The notes: generated by a model from the letters alone, not told the origin. A DNA stretch of 64,000 nt from Erythrobacter insulae (GCF_007004095.1 NZ_VHJK01000001.1:1678501-1742500), one strand, 5' to 3'. Numbered from the stretch's first letter, positions 1 through 9,807 are shown. Numbers and translations are program-made.

Positions 1-1
1 C

Positions 2-2101
2 TGGGCATTTGACCAGAATGGTGTGTTCCAATCCGGAACGCTGACCCAAACGCTCGGCGATTCCGGTTTCTCACCTTGGTTTGGTTTGAACACCGAATTG
101 CTCCGCTTTGAACGTCTAACCGATTCGAAGACCGAAGATCTGTCGTTCGACATCGATTGGAACATCACGGATCGTTTGCGCGTAAACTTTGAAGCGCAAA
201 GAATCTCTTCGGACCTGCGTCAGGATAGTGCGATCGGTACGATGGCCACTTTCTCGGACGTGCGCATCGATGCGACCGGAAAAACACCGCAGGTTGAATT
301 CATCAGCCCTCAAGGTGCTCCGAGCGATCTCTTCAGCAATCCAGATTATACGTATTTCTGGTTCCTGCTGGACAGCCGCGCACGCAACGAAGGCGATCTG
401 GACAGTCTGCGTGCTGATTTCGAATATGACATCAGCGACGAAGGTTTCCTGAAAAGCGCTCGCTTTGGTGCACGCTGGTCTGATCGCAACCGGATTACCC
501 GTGATACGAACTTCACCAACTGGGGTTCGCTTGGTGCACCATGGACCGGTCGTAATGGCCAGTGGGGCGCTACTGGTGGGTTCTTTGGTCCGGGCGGCGG
601 CGCTTATCCGGCAGATTTCCCGGCGGCTGCGGGTTACCGCACGCCTTTCGCGGATAACTTCCAGCGCGGCAACGCTCCTGTTCCGCTCGAAGCCGGTGGC
701 GGCTTCTTCTTCGGCGGTGACGATCTGATCGGCGAATATCTTGCAGGGACTACATCTCAGCAAGGTCAGGACATCGCAGCGTTCAGTTTCCCGAACTTCC
801 TGCCCGGCCAAACTTGGTCGCCTTTGGCTGATGGTTTCACCGATGGTCAGATTTCGGATGTGGCTGAAGAAACACAAGCCGCATATGCCCGTTTCGATTA
901 CGGAATGGACTTTGATAACGGTTGGGTTCTCGAAGGTAACTTCGGCGTCCGTTATGTCGACACGACTGTGAGAAGCAACGGCGACATCTCGTTCCCGTCT
1001 CCGGTCAACTTCTTCGACGGAGTCGTCCCGGGTCAGGCAGCGGATGGTATTGTCCAGGTCAACGAACTTCAGTTCTCTTGCGACAACAATCCTAATCCGA
1101 ATTCAACCATTGCCTATTGTGGTTTGTCCGACGCCAGAAAGGCTGAATTCGTCTCTGCGATCACCGGAGCGCGGATCATCGATGATCGCGACATCACATT
1201 CGATCATTGGCTGCCAAGCTTCAACGCGAAGCTGGATATCGGTAACGGCCTGTTGTTCCGTGCAGCGGTTTCAAAAGGAATCTCGCGACCGGACCTCGCG
1301 TTGTTCCGCGCTGGCGGGCAGATTGTTGACAACACCGGTAACTTGCTGGCCGAAGGCACGCTCGACACCGGTCCGTTGTTCCAGATCGGTACGGGTAACC
1401 GCAACGTTCAGGCGACCGAATCGTGGAATTACGATCTCTCGGTCGAATGGTACTTTGATGATGTCGGCTCGCTGACGCTCTCTGGTTTCGTCAAGGATCT
1501 GACAGGTATTGTCAGCAACGGGGTCGATTTGGTCGATTATCCGAGCGGCAATGGCGATGTTCCGATCCGGGTCGATGGACCAACGAACGTGCTTGGCGGA
1601 ACTCTGAAAGGTGTCGAGGTTGCGTATCAGCAGACTTATGACTTCCTGCCGGGACCGCTCGATGGATTGGGTGCGCAGCTGACATACACCTATGTCGATG
1701 CGGGTGACTTCACCAACTCAGACCTCGATAACAACCGAGGTACGTTTGCATCGCTCCAGCCGCTCGAAGGTGTGTCCAAGCACACAGTCAACGCGACCTT
1801 GTTCTATGAAAAAGGTCCGCTGTCTGCACGTACAGCCTATAACTGGCGTTCGGAATTCCTGATCACACCGCGTGACAGCATCTTCCCGTTCTCGCCAATC
1901 TGGCAGGAATCCACGGGTCAGCTTGACGCGTCGATCTTCTATGCGGTGACCGACTTCCTCAAGCTCGGTGTGCAGGGTGTGAACTTGCTGGATGAAGTGA
2001 CCGTCACATCGCAGGTCGTCGATTTCGACGGCACGCGGATCACGCGTTCGGCGTTCCGTAATGACCGGCGCTTTACCTTCCTTGCTCGCTTTGATTTCTA
2101 A
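2..2101 (+). CDS. TonB-dependent receptor, 3' part (5' end outside window)
   Basis: The reading frame is open to the left edge, so the plug domain and signal peptide lie outside the window and the GTG at 23 is not a real start. The visible 699 residues are the beta-barrel: alternating polar and aromatic strands, aromatic-rich loops, and a terminal FLARFDF ending in Phe, the usual outer-membrane insertion signal. Such receptors move oligosaccharides across the outer membrane using TonB/ExbBD energy. The neighbours (GH16, LacI, MFS, GH3) suggest a beta-glucan oligosaccharide substrate; that is inferred from context. A rho-independent terminator follows directly, so the GH16 gene probably has its own promoter or depends on readthrough. 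Confidence 0.9.
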   Translation, partial: WAFDQNGVFQSGTLTQTLGDSGFSPWFGLNTELLRFERLTDSKTEDLSFDIDWNITDRLRVNFEAQRISSDLRQDSAIGTMATFSDVRIDATGKTPQVEFISPQGAPSDLFSNPDYTYFWFLLDSRARNEGDLDSLRADFEYDISDEGFLKSARFGARWSDRNRITRDTNFTNWGSLGAPWTGRNGQWGATGGFFGPGGGAYPADFPAAAGYRTPFADNFQRGNAPVPLEAGGGFFFGGDDLIGEYLAGTTSQQGQDIAAFSFPNFLPGQTWSPLADGFTDGQISDVAEETQAAYARFDYGMDFDNGWVLEGNFGVRYVDTTVRSNGDISFPSPVNFFDGVVPGQAADGIVQVNELQFSCDNNPNPNSTIAYCGLSDARKAEFVSAITGARIIDDRDITFDHWLPSFNAKLDIGNGLLFRAAVSKGISRPDLALFRAGGQIVDNTGNLLAEGTLDTGPLFQIGTGNRNVQATESWNYDLSVEWYFDDVGSLTLSGFVKDLTGIVSNGVDLVDYPSGNGDVPIRVDGPTNVLGGTLKGVEVAYQQTYDFLPGPLDGLGAQLTYTYVDAGDFTNSDLDNNRGTFASLQPLEGVSKHTVNATLFYEKGPLSARTAYNWRSEFLITPRDSIFPFSPIWQESTGQLDASIFYAVTDFLKLGVQGVNLLDEVTVTSQVVDFDGTRITRSAFRNDRRFTFLARFDF

Positions 2102-2128
2102 AGGACAAGCGATCCAACGAACGAGTTG

Positions 2129-2168
2129 AAAAGGAGGGGGCTTTGCTTTGGCGAGGTCCCCTCTTTTT
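2129..2168 (+). terminator. Rho-independent terminator after the TonB receptor
   Basis: Arms 2129-2141 and 2156-2168 form a 13-bp stem with two G-T wobbles around a 14-nt loop, and the 3' arm ends in a run of five T. It lies 27 nt after the receptor stop codon. Confidence 0.75.
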
Positions 2169-2221
2169 GCATCCGGTCTGGACTGGATGACGAATGTGAT
2201 CTGATCTCTAAAGGAAATCGT

Positions 2222-3244
2222 ATGCTGCGGTATTCGGCGATGGCGGCTTTGGCTGGCACAATATTGATGGTGAGCGGTTGCGGCGGCAACGGGTCCGCGC
2301 CTTCCGCGGCAAGCGCAAACGGATCACCGCCGCCAGCAAGCGGGACCGATCAAGGGGCCTCTGCTGCATCGGCAGAGTGGCAGCTGGTCTGGCAGGATGA
2401 ATTTGACGGTACTGCACTTGATCCGTCGAAATGGACGCCCGAAGCATCGTGCTGGGGCGGCGGCAATAACGAGCGCCAATGCTACACTGACCGCATCGAA
2501 AACATCGCCGTCGAAAACGGGCTTTTGGTCCTGAAAGCGCGTAAGGAAACTTTCACCGGGCCTGACCGCCCGCCTGAGATCGCGGCCAATCCAAACCTGC
2601 AGGTGACGCGGGAATACACCTCCGGCAAAGTCCGCACCCGCGGGCTTCACGCCTGGAAATATGGTCGATTTGAAGTCCGAGCCAAAGTGCCCGCCGGGCA
2701 AGGCATGTGGCCGGCGGTCTGGATGATGCCAGCCGGCGATGAATATGGCAGCTGGCCGCTATCGGGCGAAATCGATATTCTGGAGGCGGTGAATATCGGC
2801 GCAGACTGCACAGAGTGCGAAGGTCAGGTCGGTGAAAACCGGCATGTCAGCGCTTTGCACTTTGGCAATTCTCCGCCGGACAACCGCTATATAGATCAGA
2901 AATCAGCCTTGCCCGATCTGTCGCTGCCGTCAGACAATTTCCATGTCTACGCAGTTGAATGGGGTGAAGGCCTGATCCGTTTCCTGATCAATGATCGGGT
3001 GCATTTTACCGTCCCGCGCGAACAATGGTTCAGCGGGTCGCCGCTGGCTGCGGGAAATGCTAACGCGCCGTTTGATAAACCATTCTATATCATGGCAAAC
3101 CTTGCGGTTGGTGGTAGATGGCCTGAGGAAACAAATGAAAAGGGGCTTGCGCAGAGCTCTTTGCCCAATCAATTCGAGATTGATTGGATCCGAGTGTATC
3201 AATGCACCGAAGACCCGGATACCGGGCGAGCGTGCATGCAATAA
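2222..3244 (+). CDS. GH16 laminarinase-like endo-beta-glucanase lipoprotein
   Basis: A family 16 glycoside hydrolase of 340 residues, expected to cut internal beta-1,3 (or 1,3/1,4) glucan bonds such as those of laminarin. The ATG at 2222 is chosen because it follows AAAGGA and opens a lipoprotein signal peptide with lipobox VSGC (Cys20); the longer frame from 2126 has no signal. The catalytic motif EIDILE is at residues 183-188, with Glu183 as nucleophile and Glu188 as acid/base by family knowledge. Surrounding GH16 landmarks include WPAVWMMP and the C-terminal FEIDWIRVY. A surface or periplasmic location would feed oligomers to the upstream receptor and the GH3 enzyme downstream. Exact linkage specificity cannot be read from sequence alone. 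Confidence 0.9.
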   Translation: MLRYSAMAALAGTILMVSGCGGNGSAPSAASANGSPPPASGTDQGASAASAEWQLVWQDEFDGTALDPSKWTPEASCWGGGNNERQCYTDRIENIAVENGLLVLKARKETFTGPDRPPEIAANPNLQVTREYTSGKVRTRGLHAWKYGRFEVRAKVPAGQGMWPAVWMMPAGDEYGSWPLSGEIDILEAVNIGADCTECEGQVGENRHVSALHFGNSPPDNRYIDQKSALPDLSLPSDNFHVYAVEWGEGLIRFLINDRVHFTVPREQWFSGSPLAAGNANAPFDKPFYIMANLAVGGRWPEETNEKGLAQSSLPNQFEIDWIRVYQCTEDPDTGRACMQ

Positions 3245-3260
3245 TACGCGGGGGCGTATT
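3243..3260. repeat. Inverted repeat at GH16 stop codon
   Basis: AATACGC and GCGTATT pair perfectly (7 bp) around GGGG, overlapping the GH16 stop codon. There is no T tract after it, so it may be a weak mRNA hairpin or an operator before lacI rather than a terminator. Confidence 0.4.
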
Positions 3261-3302
3261 GAATAAAAGGCTGGCTGGGGGGTCAGTAAGGACGGGAATA
3301 TC

Positions 3303-4358
3303 ATGGCCAGGCGCCGCAATTCAGTAACAATCCGCGAAGTCGCGGAAGACGCAGGCGTGTCTCTGCAAACCGTAAGCCGTGTCATCAATGATGAACCGAA
3401 TGTGCGGCCGCAGATGCGCGACCGCGTGCAATCGTCGATCGACCGGCTCGGATATGTGCCGTCACTGGCTGCGCAGCGGATGAGCGGATCGCGCAGCTAT
3501 CTTATCCTTGCCATCAACGATCGCGAGCGCACGCTGGCCGATTGGCGTGAGCGTTCGGGCACCGACTGGGTTGACCAGATGTTGCTCGGCGGAACGCTGA
3601 CATGTTCAAAACACGGCTACCGGATGATCGTAGAACTGGTCGATACCCACGCCGATCATGTCGAGCGCGAGTTGAGCGCGACCGTTTCGGCGTTGCAGCC
3701 AGACGGCGTCATCCTGACGCCGCCGCACTCCGAAAATCCGCAAATCACGCGCCTGTTGGCGCAGCGCAACATCCCCTTTGCGCGGATCGGATCGACCGAA
3801 GACGGCCCCGGTATCCGGCTGACGATGGGGGATGAAGGCGCGGCCTATGCCTCAACCAAACGCCTGATCGAATTGGGGCATTCCAAAATCGCAATCATCG
3901 CCGGACCCGATCAATACAGCCTGAGCGGTTGGCGGATTGAGGGGTGGCGCCGCGCGCTCGCAGAAAGCGGCCTGTCAGACGAAGGCCTGTGTGAGCGCGG
4001 TGATTTCGGGTATGATTCCGGGACGAAAGCGGCGCGAATATTGCTGGATAGGCACAGTGATCTGACCGCGATCATCGGTAGCAGCGATAAGATGACGCTG
4101 GCCGCATTGGAAGTGGCGCGTGATCGGGGTTTGCATGTCCCACGCGATATCTCACTGATTTCGTTTGATAACACGCCAATTGTGCGCTTTTCACAGCCGC
4201 CGCTTAGCGCGGTTGATCAACCGATTGCGGAAACCGTTTCAATCGCAGTTGAGCACCTTATCAATCTCGACAAATCGCCTCCGGTTCGCAATGTTATTGA
4301 TGTGCCGGCCCAGCTTGTCGAGCGGTCCTCCACCGGCCCTGCGCCCGCTTCAAAGTGA
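3303..4358 (+). CDS. LacI-family transcriptional regulator
   Basis: A 351-residue LacI/GalR regulator. The N-terminal helix-turn-helix reads VTIREVAEDAGVSLQTVSRV (from residue 8), followed by the hinge NVRPQMRDRV...LGYVPSLAA and a periplasmic-binding-protein-like sugar domain (EDGPGIRLTMGDEGAAYAST, ISLISFDNTPIVRFSQPPLS). It sits between the GH16 and MFS genes, so it probably controls the glucan locus and responds to a glucan-derived sugar. A LacI-type operator at 5663-5676 in front of the GH3 gene is a likely target. The GTGA overlap with the MFS gene implies coupled translation. Confidence 0.92.
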   Translation: MARRRNSVTIREVAEDAGVSLQTVSRVINDEPNVRPQMRDRVQSSIDRLGYVPSLAAQRMSGSRSYLILAINDRERTLADWRERSGTDWVDQMLLGGTLTCSKHGYRMIVELVDTHADHVERELSATVSALQPDGVILTPPHSENPQITRLLAQRNIPFARIGSTEDGPGIRLTMGDEGAAYASTKRLIELGHSKIAIIAGPDQYSLSGWRIEGWRRALAESGLSDEGLCERGDFGYDSGTKAARILLDRHSDLTAIIGSSDKMTLAALEVARDRGLHVPRDISLISFDNTPIVRFSQPPLSAVDQPIAETVSIAVEHLINLDKSPPVRNVIDVPAQLVERSSTGPAPASK

Positions 4359-5620
4359 GCGACCACGCAGCGCCAGATGACCGGCAGCCATTTTGGTTCT
4401 TGATCCTGTTCGCTTTGGCCGTGGGCGGCGGCGCGGTTGCGTATGTGCCGCTGTTGACGGTGCTGTTGCCGGTTAAGATTACCGGCGTGGTCGGAGCGGA
4501 AGATGTCGCCTCGCTCGCACGGGCCACTTTTTATGGCGCAATTGTCGCGAGCCTCGCCAACATCGCGTTTGGAATGGTTAGCGATCGCAGCGGCACGCGG
4601 CGAATCTGGATTGTGCTCGGGCTGTTCAGCTCAAGCGCGTTGTTGATCTTTATCGGCAGGGCAAATTCGCTGTTTGATCTGATCGTCCTGATCATGGCGT
4701 GGCAAGTGTGCCTGAACATGATGCTTGGCCCCTTGCTTGCCTGGGCGGGCGATTGCGTTCCTGACCGCCAAAAAGGGTTGCTGGGCGGTTTGTTATCCGC
4801 TGCGCCTGCAATGGGGGCAATGGCCGGATCATTGGTGACTTTCGAAAACTTTGTTTCGGAGAGTTTCCGGATGCCGGCCATCGCGATGTTGGTCGCCGCG
4901 CTGGTTTTGCCGGTGGTCCTGCTTGGCGGAGGGCGGGAGCGGCCTGCTCTGATGCGTCCGCGAGGCGTCAATGATTCAAAGAGTGCGCCATATGCTGATG
5001 CGCAGGCCGGGGTGCAGGCCGATGCGCAGGCCGGTGCGCAGGCCGATGCGCAGGACGGGCAAACGAAATCTGTGGTCGCCCGGATGTGGATGTCCCGTTT
5101 TCTGGTTCAGATTTCGGAGGCGGGCCTGTTTGCATTTTTGCTGTTCTGGCTGAGATCGATTGTGGCCGACTTTCATGAGAACACCGCCGCCAACATTTTC
5201 AGCCTCGTGTTGATCGTGTCCGTTCCATTGTCGCTGGTGATAGGGCGATGGTCCGACACACACCGCCGCCCGCTGCTCCCGCTGGTCGGAAGTGCGATGC
5301 TTGCTGCGGCCGGTCTTGCGATAATGGCTGCGGCTCTTGAGCTGCCATTGGCGATCACCGGCTATGTCATTTTCGGGATCGCTGCGTCGATTTTTCTCTC
5401 CTTGCATACAAGCCAGACCTTGCGCGTTCTGCCAAAACCGCAGCACCGGGGCCGTGATCTCGGGATTTTCAATCTGACCAATACGATCCCTTCGGTTGTA
5501 ATGCCGTGGATCACGCTTTCACTGGTTCCCGGCTTTGGATTTTCTGCATTGTTCATCTTGTTCGCCGGATTGGCGGCGCTCGCTGCGTTGCTGTTGGCAA
5601 CGATTATAAGGCGCACATGA
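4355..5620 (+). CDS. MFS transporter, probable sugar permease
   Basis: A 421-residue major facilitator with about 12 hydrophobic segments and the MFS loop motif DRSGTRR after TM2, repeated as RWSDTHRRP in the second half. The GTG start overlaps the lacI stop codon by 4 nt. The central cytoplasmic loop carries an Ala/Gln/Asp-rich insertion encoded by a 24-bp tandem repeat (4997-5059). Position between a LacI regulator and a GH3 glucosidase suggests inner-membrane import of glucose or short gluco-oligosaccharides; substrate is inferred. Confidence 0.85.
   Translation: MSDHAAPDDRQPFWFLILFALAVGGGAVAYVPLLTVLLPVKITGVVGAEDVASLARATFYGAIVASLANIAFGMVSDRSGTRRIWIVLGLFSSSALLIFIGRANSLFDLIVLIMAWQVCLNMMLGPLLAWAGDCVPDRQKGLLGGLLSAAPAMGAMAGSLVTFENFVSESFRMPAIAMLVAALVLPVVLLGGGRERPALMRPRGVNDSKSAPYADAQAGVQADAQAGAQADAQDGQTKSVVARMWMSRFLVQISEAGLFAFLLFWLRSIVADFHENTAANIFSLVLIVSVPLSLVIGRWSDTHRRPLLPLVGSAMLAAAGLAIMAAALELPLAITGYVIFGIAASIFLSLHTSQTLRVLPKPQHRGRDLGIFNLTNTIPSVVMPWITLSLVPGFGFSALFILFAGLAALAALLLATIIRRT
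4997..5059 (+). repeat. 24-bp in-frame tandem repeat in MFS central loop
   Basis: Two full units (4997-5020, 5021-5044) and a 15-nt partial unit (5045-5059), each beginning GATGCGCAGG. It encodes DAQAG(V/A)QA repeats between the two six-helix halves. The length is a multiple of three, so copy-number change would keep the frame. Confidence 0.8.
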
Positions 5621-5662
5621 AGGCTTGATTTTAGGGCGAACGCATGCAAACGATGGGGCCGT

Positions 5663-5676
5663 TGATAACGTTCTCA
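5663..5676. promoter_or_regulatory. Candidate LacI-family operator upstream of GH3 gene
   Basis: TGATAACGTTCTCA has the central AACGTT with TGA/TCA ends typical of LacI-family operators; 12 of 14 positions are palindromic. It lies 51 nt before the GH3 start codon and about 1.3 kb after the lacI gene of the same locus. Binding by that LacI is inferred. Confidence 0.6.
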
Positions 5677-5726
5677 TTTTTGGGATCTTCGGGAACGTAT
5701 CGGGTCTTGGGAGGGACTTTCTTAAA

Positions 5727-8150
5727 ATGCGTACATCCGCCCGCCTGATGGCAGCCAGCGCTCTTGCTGGATTGGTTTCTGCATGTGCTGGTACGCCGGT
5801 TCAAACCGCTGCAAGCGCCCCGCCGGTTGAAGCTGTGCCGGACACCGCTCAAGATGCGGCCCAAGATACGGGCCAAGATACGGGCGAACGGCAGATCGCG
5901 GATTTGCTTTCGCGGATGACGCTGGAACGTAAAGTCGCTCAGCTGATCATGCCGGATATTTCGTCCGTCACACCGGCTGATGTTGAGAAATACCGTTTCG
6001 GAACTGTCCTGAACGGCGGAAATTCAGGCCCGTACAACAATGATTTTGCGCCTGCTCAGGATTGGCTGAAACTGGCCGATGAATTTTGGGATGCATCAAC
6101 CAAGCCGCTTGCGAATGGCGAGCCGGCAATCCCGATGATCTGGGGCACCGATGCGGTGCATGGCCACGCCAATGTGATCGGTGCGACGATCTTTCCGCAC
6201 AACATTGCACTCGGCGCGACAGGCGACGCTGATCTAATTCGCCAGATCGGCGCGGCGACGGCGACCGAGATCGAAGTCACTGGCATCGATTGGACTTTTG
6301 CCCCGACAGTTGCCGTGGCCCGCGATGATCGCTGGGGCCGGACCTATGAAAGCTATTCGGAAGACCCGGCGCGCGTTGCGGAAATGGGTGTTGCCATGGT
6401 CGAAGGTTTGCAAGGTAAGCCGGGGGCAGACGATTTCCTTGGCAATGGCCGAGTGATCGCAACCGCTAAGCACTTTTTTGGCGATGGCGGTACAGCGCAA
6501 GGCGTTGATCAGGGTGAAGTAAACGGCGACATCGAAGATTTGAAAGAAGTCCACGTCACACCTTACCCGCCTGCGATTGAGGCCGGTCTGGGTTCGGTCA
6601 TGGCCAGTTTCAATTCGATCAACGGCAAAAAGATGCACGGCAACAAAGCGTTGCTGACTGATCTTCTGCGCGGGGATATGGGTTTTGACGGTCTGGTTGT
6701 TGGCGATTGGAACGGTCATGGCCAGATCAAAGGCTGCACCAATGACAATTGCCCGCAAGCGATGCTGGCCGGGCTTGATGTTTATATGGTACCCGAAGAC
6801 TGGAAAGCGCTCTACGAAAATACGCTGGCTCAGGTAAAAGACGGCACTATTCCGGAAAGCCGTATCGATGAAGCGGTCGGTCGGGTGCTGCGTATCAAAC
6901 AGCGCGCTGGTATTCTCGATGGCGAGGTAAAGCCGTCGCTGCGCGAAAATGCCGGTCGCTGGGACAAGCTCGGCTTTGCACCGCATCGCGCCATTGCGCG
7001 CGAAGCGGTGGCCAAATCGATGGTCCTGCTCAAAAACAATGGCGTGCTTCCGCTTAAGGAGAACGCCAATATCGTTGTCGCGGGTAGCGCGGCAGACAGT
7101 ATCGCTCAACAAGCCGGTGGCTGGACCATCACATGGCAGGGCGGCGGCGAGCTCACCAATGAGGATTTTCCCGGCGCGACCTCGATTTTCGCCGGTCTTC
7201 AACAAGTCGGCCAATCCGCAAATGCTGATGTAACCCTGTCGCCCGATGGCGATGTTGCATCCTCGGCTAAGCCTGATGTCGCCATCGTTGTGTTCGGTGA
7301 AGAACCCTACGCCGAATTTGTCGGCGATCGCAAAGACCTCGCATTCCGCGATGCCGAGGGCCTCGAATTGCTCCGCAAGTTCAAGGCTGATGGTGTTTCA
7401 ACGGTCGCTGTGTTCCTTTCTGGTCGCCCGATGTGGGTCAACCGCGAGCTTAACATTGCCGATGCATTTGTCGCTACGTGGCTTCCCGGAAGCGAAGGCG
7501 CCGGAGTTGCCGATGTGTTGTTCGGCAAGGCACCAGCATCAGGTACGCTATCGTTCAGCTGGCCGGAAAACTGCGATGGTGAACCACTAAACGGTCCCGA
7601 GGGCGCGCTATTCCCGGTCGGGTTCGGTCGTTCGCTGGATGATACGAAACCGTTTGCGACTCTAAGCGAGGAATGTGCGGCGCTGACTGCTGGCGGTGCA
7701 TCCGACTGGTTCGCTGCGGGCCGTCTTGCTGACCGGGTCAAAGCTTTGTCCAAAGGCACCGAGCTGCCCGATCTGCGCGGCTCGGCTGGCGGTATTGTCG
7801 CACGCGGAATTGATCGCAACGCACAGGAAGACGCGCGCGAGATCACCTTCGGGCCCGGTACCGCGCTGGATTTGAGCGGTCCGCAAGGCGGCGATGCCTA
7901 TCGCATCACATATCAAGTGACACAGCGACCCGCTGGACCCGTGACCCTTTCCAGTAATGGCGCGACGCTTGATATCTCGCGTGAATTGCTGATCGCTGAG
8001 GGTAAAGGCTGGCGGGAAATGGTGCTCACACCAGCGTGTCTTGCTGGTCTTAGCAATGCTCTCACCATAGGATCGCAAGCGCCGTTTTCGATCCAGATTT
8101 CGGCCATTTCACAAGAAGACGCAGCCGAGGGGGCCGAGTGCTCATTCTGA
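5727..8150 (+). CDS. GH3 beta-glucosidase / exo-beta-glucanase lipoprotein
   Basis: A family 3 glycoside hydrolase of 807 residues that should release glucose from beta-gluco-oligosaccharides. The ATG at 5727 follows GGGAGGGAC and starts a lipoprotein signal with lipobox VSAC (Cys20); the open frame upstream to 5625 has no signal. GH3 landmarks are KHFFGDGGT (Lys248-His249) and the nucleophile region VVGDWNGHGQIKG with Asp327. The (alpha/beta)6 sandwich domain (SMVLLKNNGVLPL ... GEEPYAEFVGDR) and a C-terminal beta domain follow, an ExoP-like arrangement. It would finish the glucan pathway started by the GH16 enzyme. A LacI-type operator lies in the leader. Confidence 0.93.
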   Translation: MRTSARLMAASALAGLVSACAGTPVQTAASAPPVEAVPDTAQDAAQDTGQDTGERQIADLLSRMTLERKVAQLIMPDISSVTPADVEKYRFGTVLNGGNSGPYNNDFAPAQDWLKLADEFWDASTKPLANGEPAIPMIWGTDAVHGHANVIGATIFPHNIALGATGDADLIRQIGAATATEIEVTGIDWTFAPTVAVARDDRWGRTYESYSEDPARVAEMGVAMVEGLQGKPGADDFLGNGRVIATAKHFFGDGGTAQGVDQGEVNGDIEDLKEVHVTPYPPAIEAGLGSVMASFNSINGKKMHGNKALLTDLLRGDMGFDGLVVGDWNGHGQIKGCTNDNCPQAMLAGLDVYMVPEDWKALYENTLAQVKDGTIPESRIDEAVGRVLRIKQRAGILDGEVKPSLRENAGRWDKLGFAPHRAIAREAVAKSMVLLKNNGVLPLKENANIVVAGSAADSIAQQAGGWTITWQGGGELTNEDFPGATSIFAGLQQVGQSANADVTLSPDGDVASSAKPDVAIVVFGEEPYAEFVGDRKDLAFRDAEGLELLRKFKADGVSTVAVFLSGRPMWVNRELNIADAFVATWLPGSEGAGVADVLFGKAPASGTLSFSWPENCDGEPLNGPEGALFPVGFGRSLDDTKPFATLSEECAALTAGGASDWFAAGRLADRVKALSKGTELPDLRGSAGGIVARGIDRNAQEDAREITFGPGTALDLSGPQGGDAYRITYQVTQRPAGPVTLSSNGATLDISRELLIAEGKGWREMVLTPACLAGLSNALTIGSQAPFSIQISAISQEDAAEGAECSF

Positions 8151-8215
8151 GCCGGTAAAAACATAAAAGCAGGTCAGGGCCGCAAAGAGCCAGTGCCTGC
8201 GGGGGAGTATGCAAA

Positions 8216-9799
8216 ATGACGCTCGAGACCATCGATATCATCATCATCGCGGCCTATGCCTTCGCGTTGCTCGGCATTGCGCTGTTTGTCAGCCGGGAGC
8301 CTGCGGGGCACGAGAAAAACACCGAGGATTATTTCCTCGCGGGCCGCGCTTTGCCGTGGTGGGCGATCGGGGCCTCGCTCATCGCATCGAACATCTCGGC
8401 CGAACAAATCATCGGACAATCGGGCCAGGGTTTTGCCGTTGGCGTCGCGATTGCGGCCTATGAATGGCAGGCGGCCATTGTCCTGTTGATCGTTGCGAAA
8501 TACTTCCTGCCGATCTTTCTTAAGCGCGAAATCTACACCATGCCGCAATTCCTCAATCAGAGGTACGGCGAGGGCGTTAAGAACCTGATGAGCGTGTTCT
8601 GGGTCGCGCTTTACACCGCAGTCAACCTTACAACGGTGCTGTGGCTTGGCGGACTGGCAGTGGATTCTCTGACCGGTTGGGGTGTCATGCTGTCGATGCT
8701 GGCGCTCGCGGCTTTTGCTTCGCTCTACTCGCTGTATGGCGGTCTCAAGGCGGTGGCCCTGACCGATATCATTCAGGTCGTAATCCTGATTTTCGGCGGA
8801 CTGGCCATCACATGGTTCGCACTCGATGCCTTGCCAGCGGATGGGGCGATTGCCGGCTTTGGGTTCCTGATGCAGGAAATGCCGGGTCACTTTGAGATGA
8901 TCCTTGATACCGACCATCCGGCCTATTCTGATTTGCCGGGTATCTGGACGATCCTTGGCGGATTGTGGGTGCTGCATTTCAGCTATTGGGGCTTCAACCA
9001 ATACATTATCCAGCGTGCACTGGGTGCAGAGAGCCTAGGCGAGGCGCAAAAGGGTCTGGCCTTTGCTGCATTCCTCAAAATCCTCGTGCCATTCATTGTC
9101 GTGGTGCCCGGGATCGCAGCGGTGATCCTCGCGCAGCAAGGTATGCTTGACGGTGCGGCTCTTAACGAAAAGTCGGATCGCACTTATGGTCAGTTGATGG
9201 CGTTTGCGCCGGCTGGTCTGCGCGGGCTGGTGTTCGCTGCACTGATTGCTGCGGTTGTTTCCTCGCTTGCCTCGATGATGAATTCGATTTCGACCATCTT
9301 CACGATGGATCTGTATCGCAGCGCACGTCCGGATAAAGCAGAACAGCATTATGTGATGGTAGGCCGCATTTCGGCCTTCACCGCGATGGCTCTGGCTCTG
9401 GTTCTGGCCCGCCCGTTCATCGGCGGCTTTGAAAGCGGATTTCAGACAGTGCAGGAATATACCGGCTTTATTGCGCCGGGAATTGTGGTCGTCTTCCTGC
9501 TTGGTTTCTTTGACAAGAAGATGAACACGACGGGTGCTTTCACGGCGCTGATCGGTTCGCTGGCGGTGAATATCCTGCTCAAATTCGGCATGCCCGATGT
9601 GCCGTTTATCATCCGTATCTGGGGCGTTTTCGTCCTCTCGATCATCGCGGCGGCTGTCGTGTCGCGGATGACCGGAGCACCGGAAGAGGAACGCACGGTA
9701 AAGCTGGGTGATATCTCGTTTGCCACCACCACGCTGTTCAACACATTGTCGGCGATCACGGTGGTTATCTTTGTCGGCCTCTATATCGTTCTGTGGTGA
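8216..9799 (+). CDS. Sodium:solute symporter (SSS/SLC5), probable glucose uptake
   Basis: A 527-residue, multi-helix SSS-family carrier. Family marks include EDYFLAGRALPWWAIGASLIASNISAEQ near residues 37-62, the GLKAVALTDIIQ segment, and the conserved YWGFNQYIIQRALGA stretch. The ATG at 8216 follows GGGGGAG. It lies 65 nt after the GH3 gene on the same strand, so it probably imports the glucose the glucosidase releases, driven by the sodium gradient of a marine cell; substrate is inferred. Gene 10964-12682 is a second member of the family. Confidence 0.88.
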   Translation: MTLETIDIIIIAAYAFALLGIALFVSREPAGHEKNTEDYFLAGRALPWWAIGASLIASNISAEQIIGQSGQGFAVGVAIAAYEWQAAIVLLIVAKYFLPIFLKREIYTMPQFLNQRYGEGVKNLMSVFWVALYTAVNLTTVLWLGGLAVDSLTGWGVMLSMLALAAFASLYSLYGGLKAVALTDIIQVVILIFGGLAITWFALDALPADGAIAGFGFLMQEMPGHFEMILDTDHPAYSDLPGIWTILGGLWVLHFSYWGFNQYIIQRALGAESLGEAQKGLAFAAFLKILVPFIVVVPGIAAVILAQQGMLDGAALNEKSDRTYGQLMAFAPAGLRGLVFAALIAAVVSSLASMMNSISTIFTMDLYRSARPDKAEQHYVMVGRISAFTAMALALVLARPFIGGFESGFQTVQEYTGFIAPGIVVVFLLGFFDKKMNTTGAFTALIGSLAVNILLKFGMPDVPFIIRIWGVFVLSIIAAAVVSRMTGAPEEERTVKLGDISFATTTLFNTLSAITVVIFVGLYIVLW

Positions 9800-9807
9800 T
9801 ACGCTAA

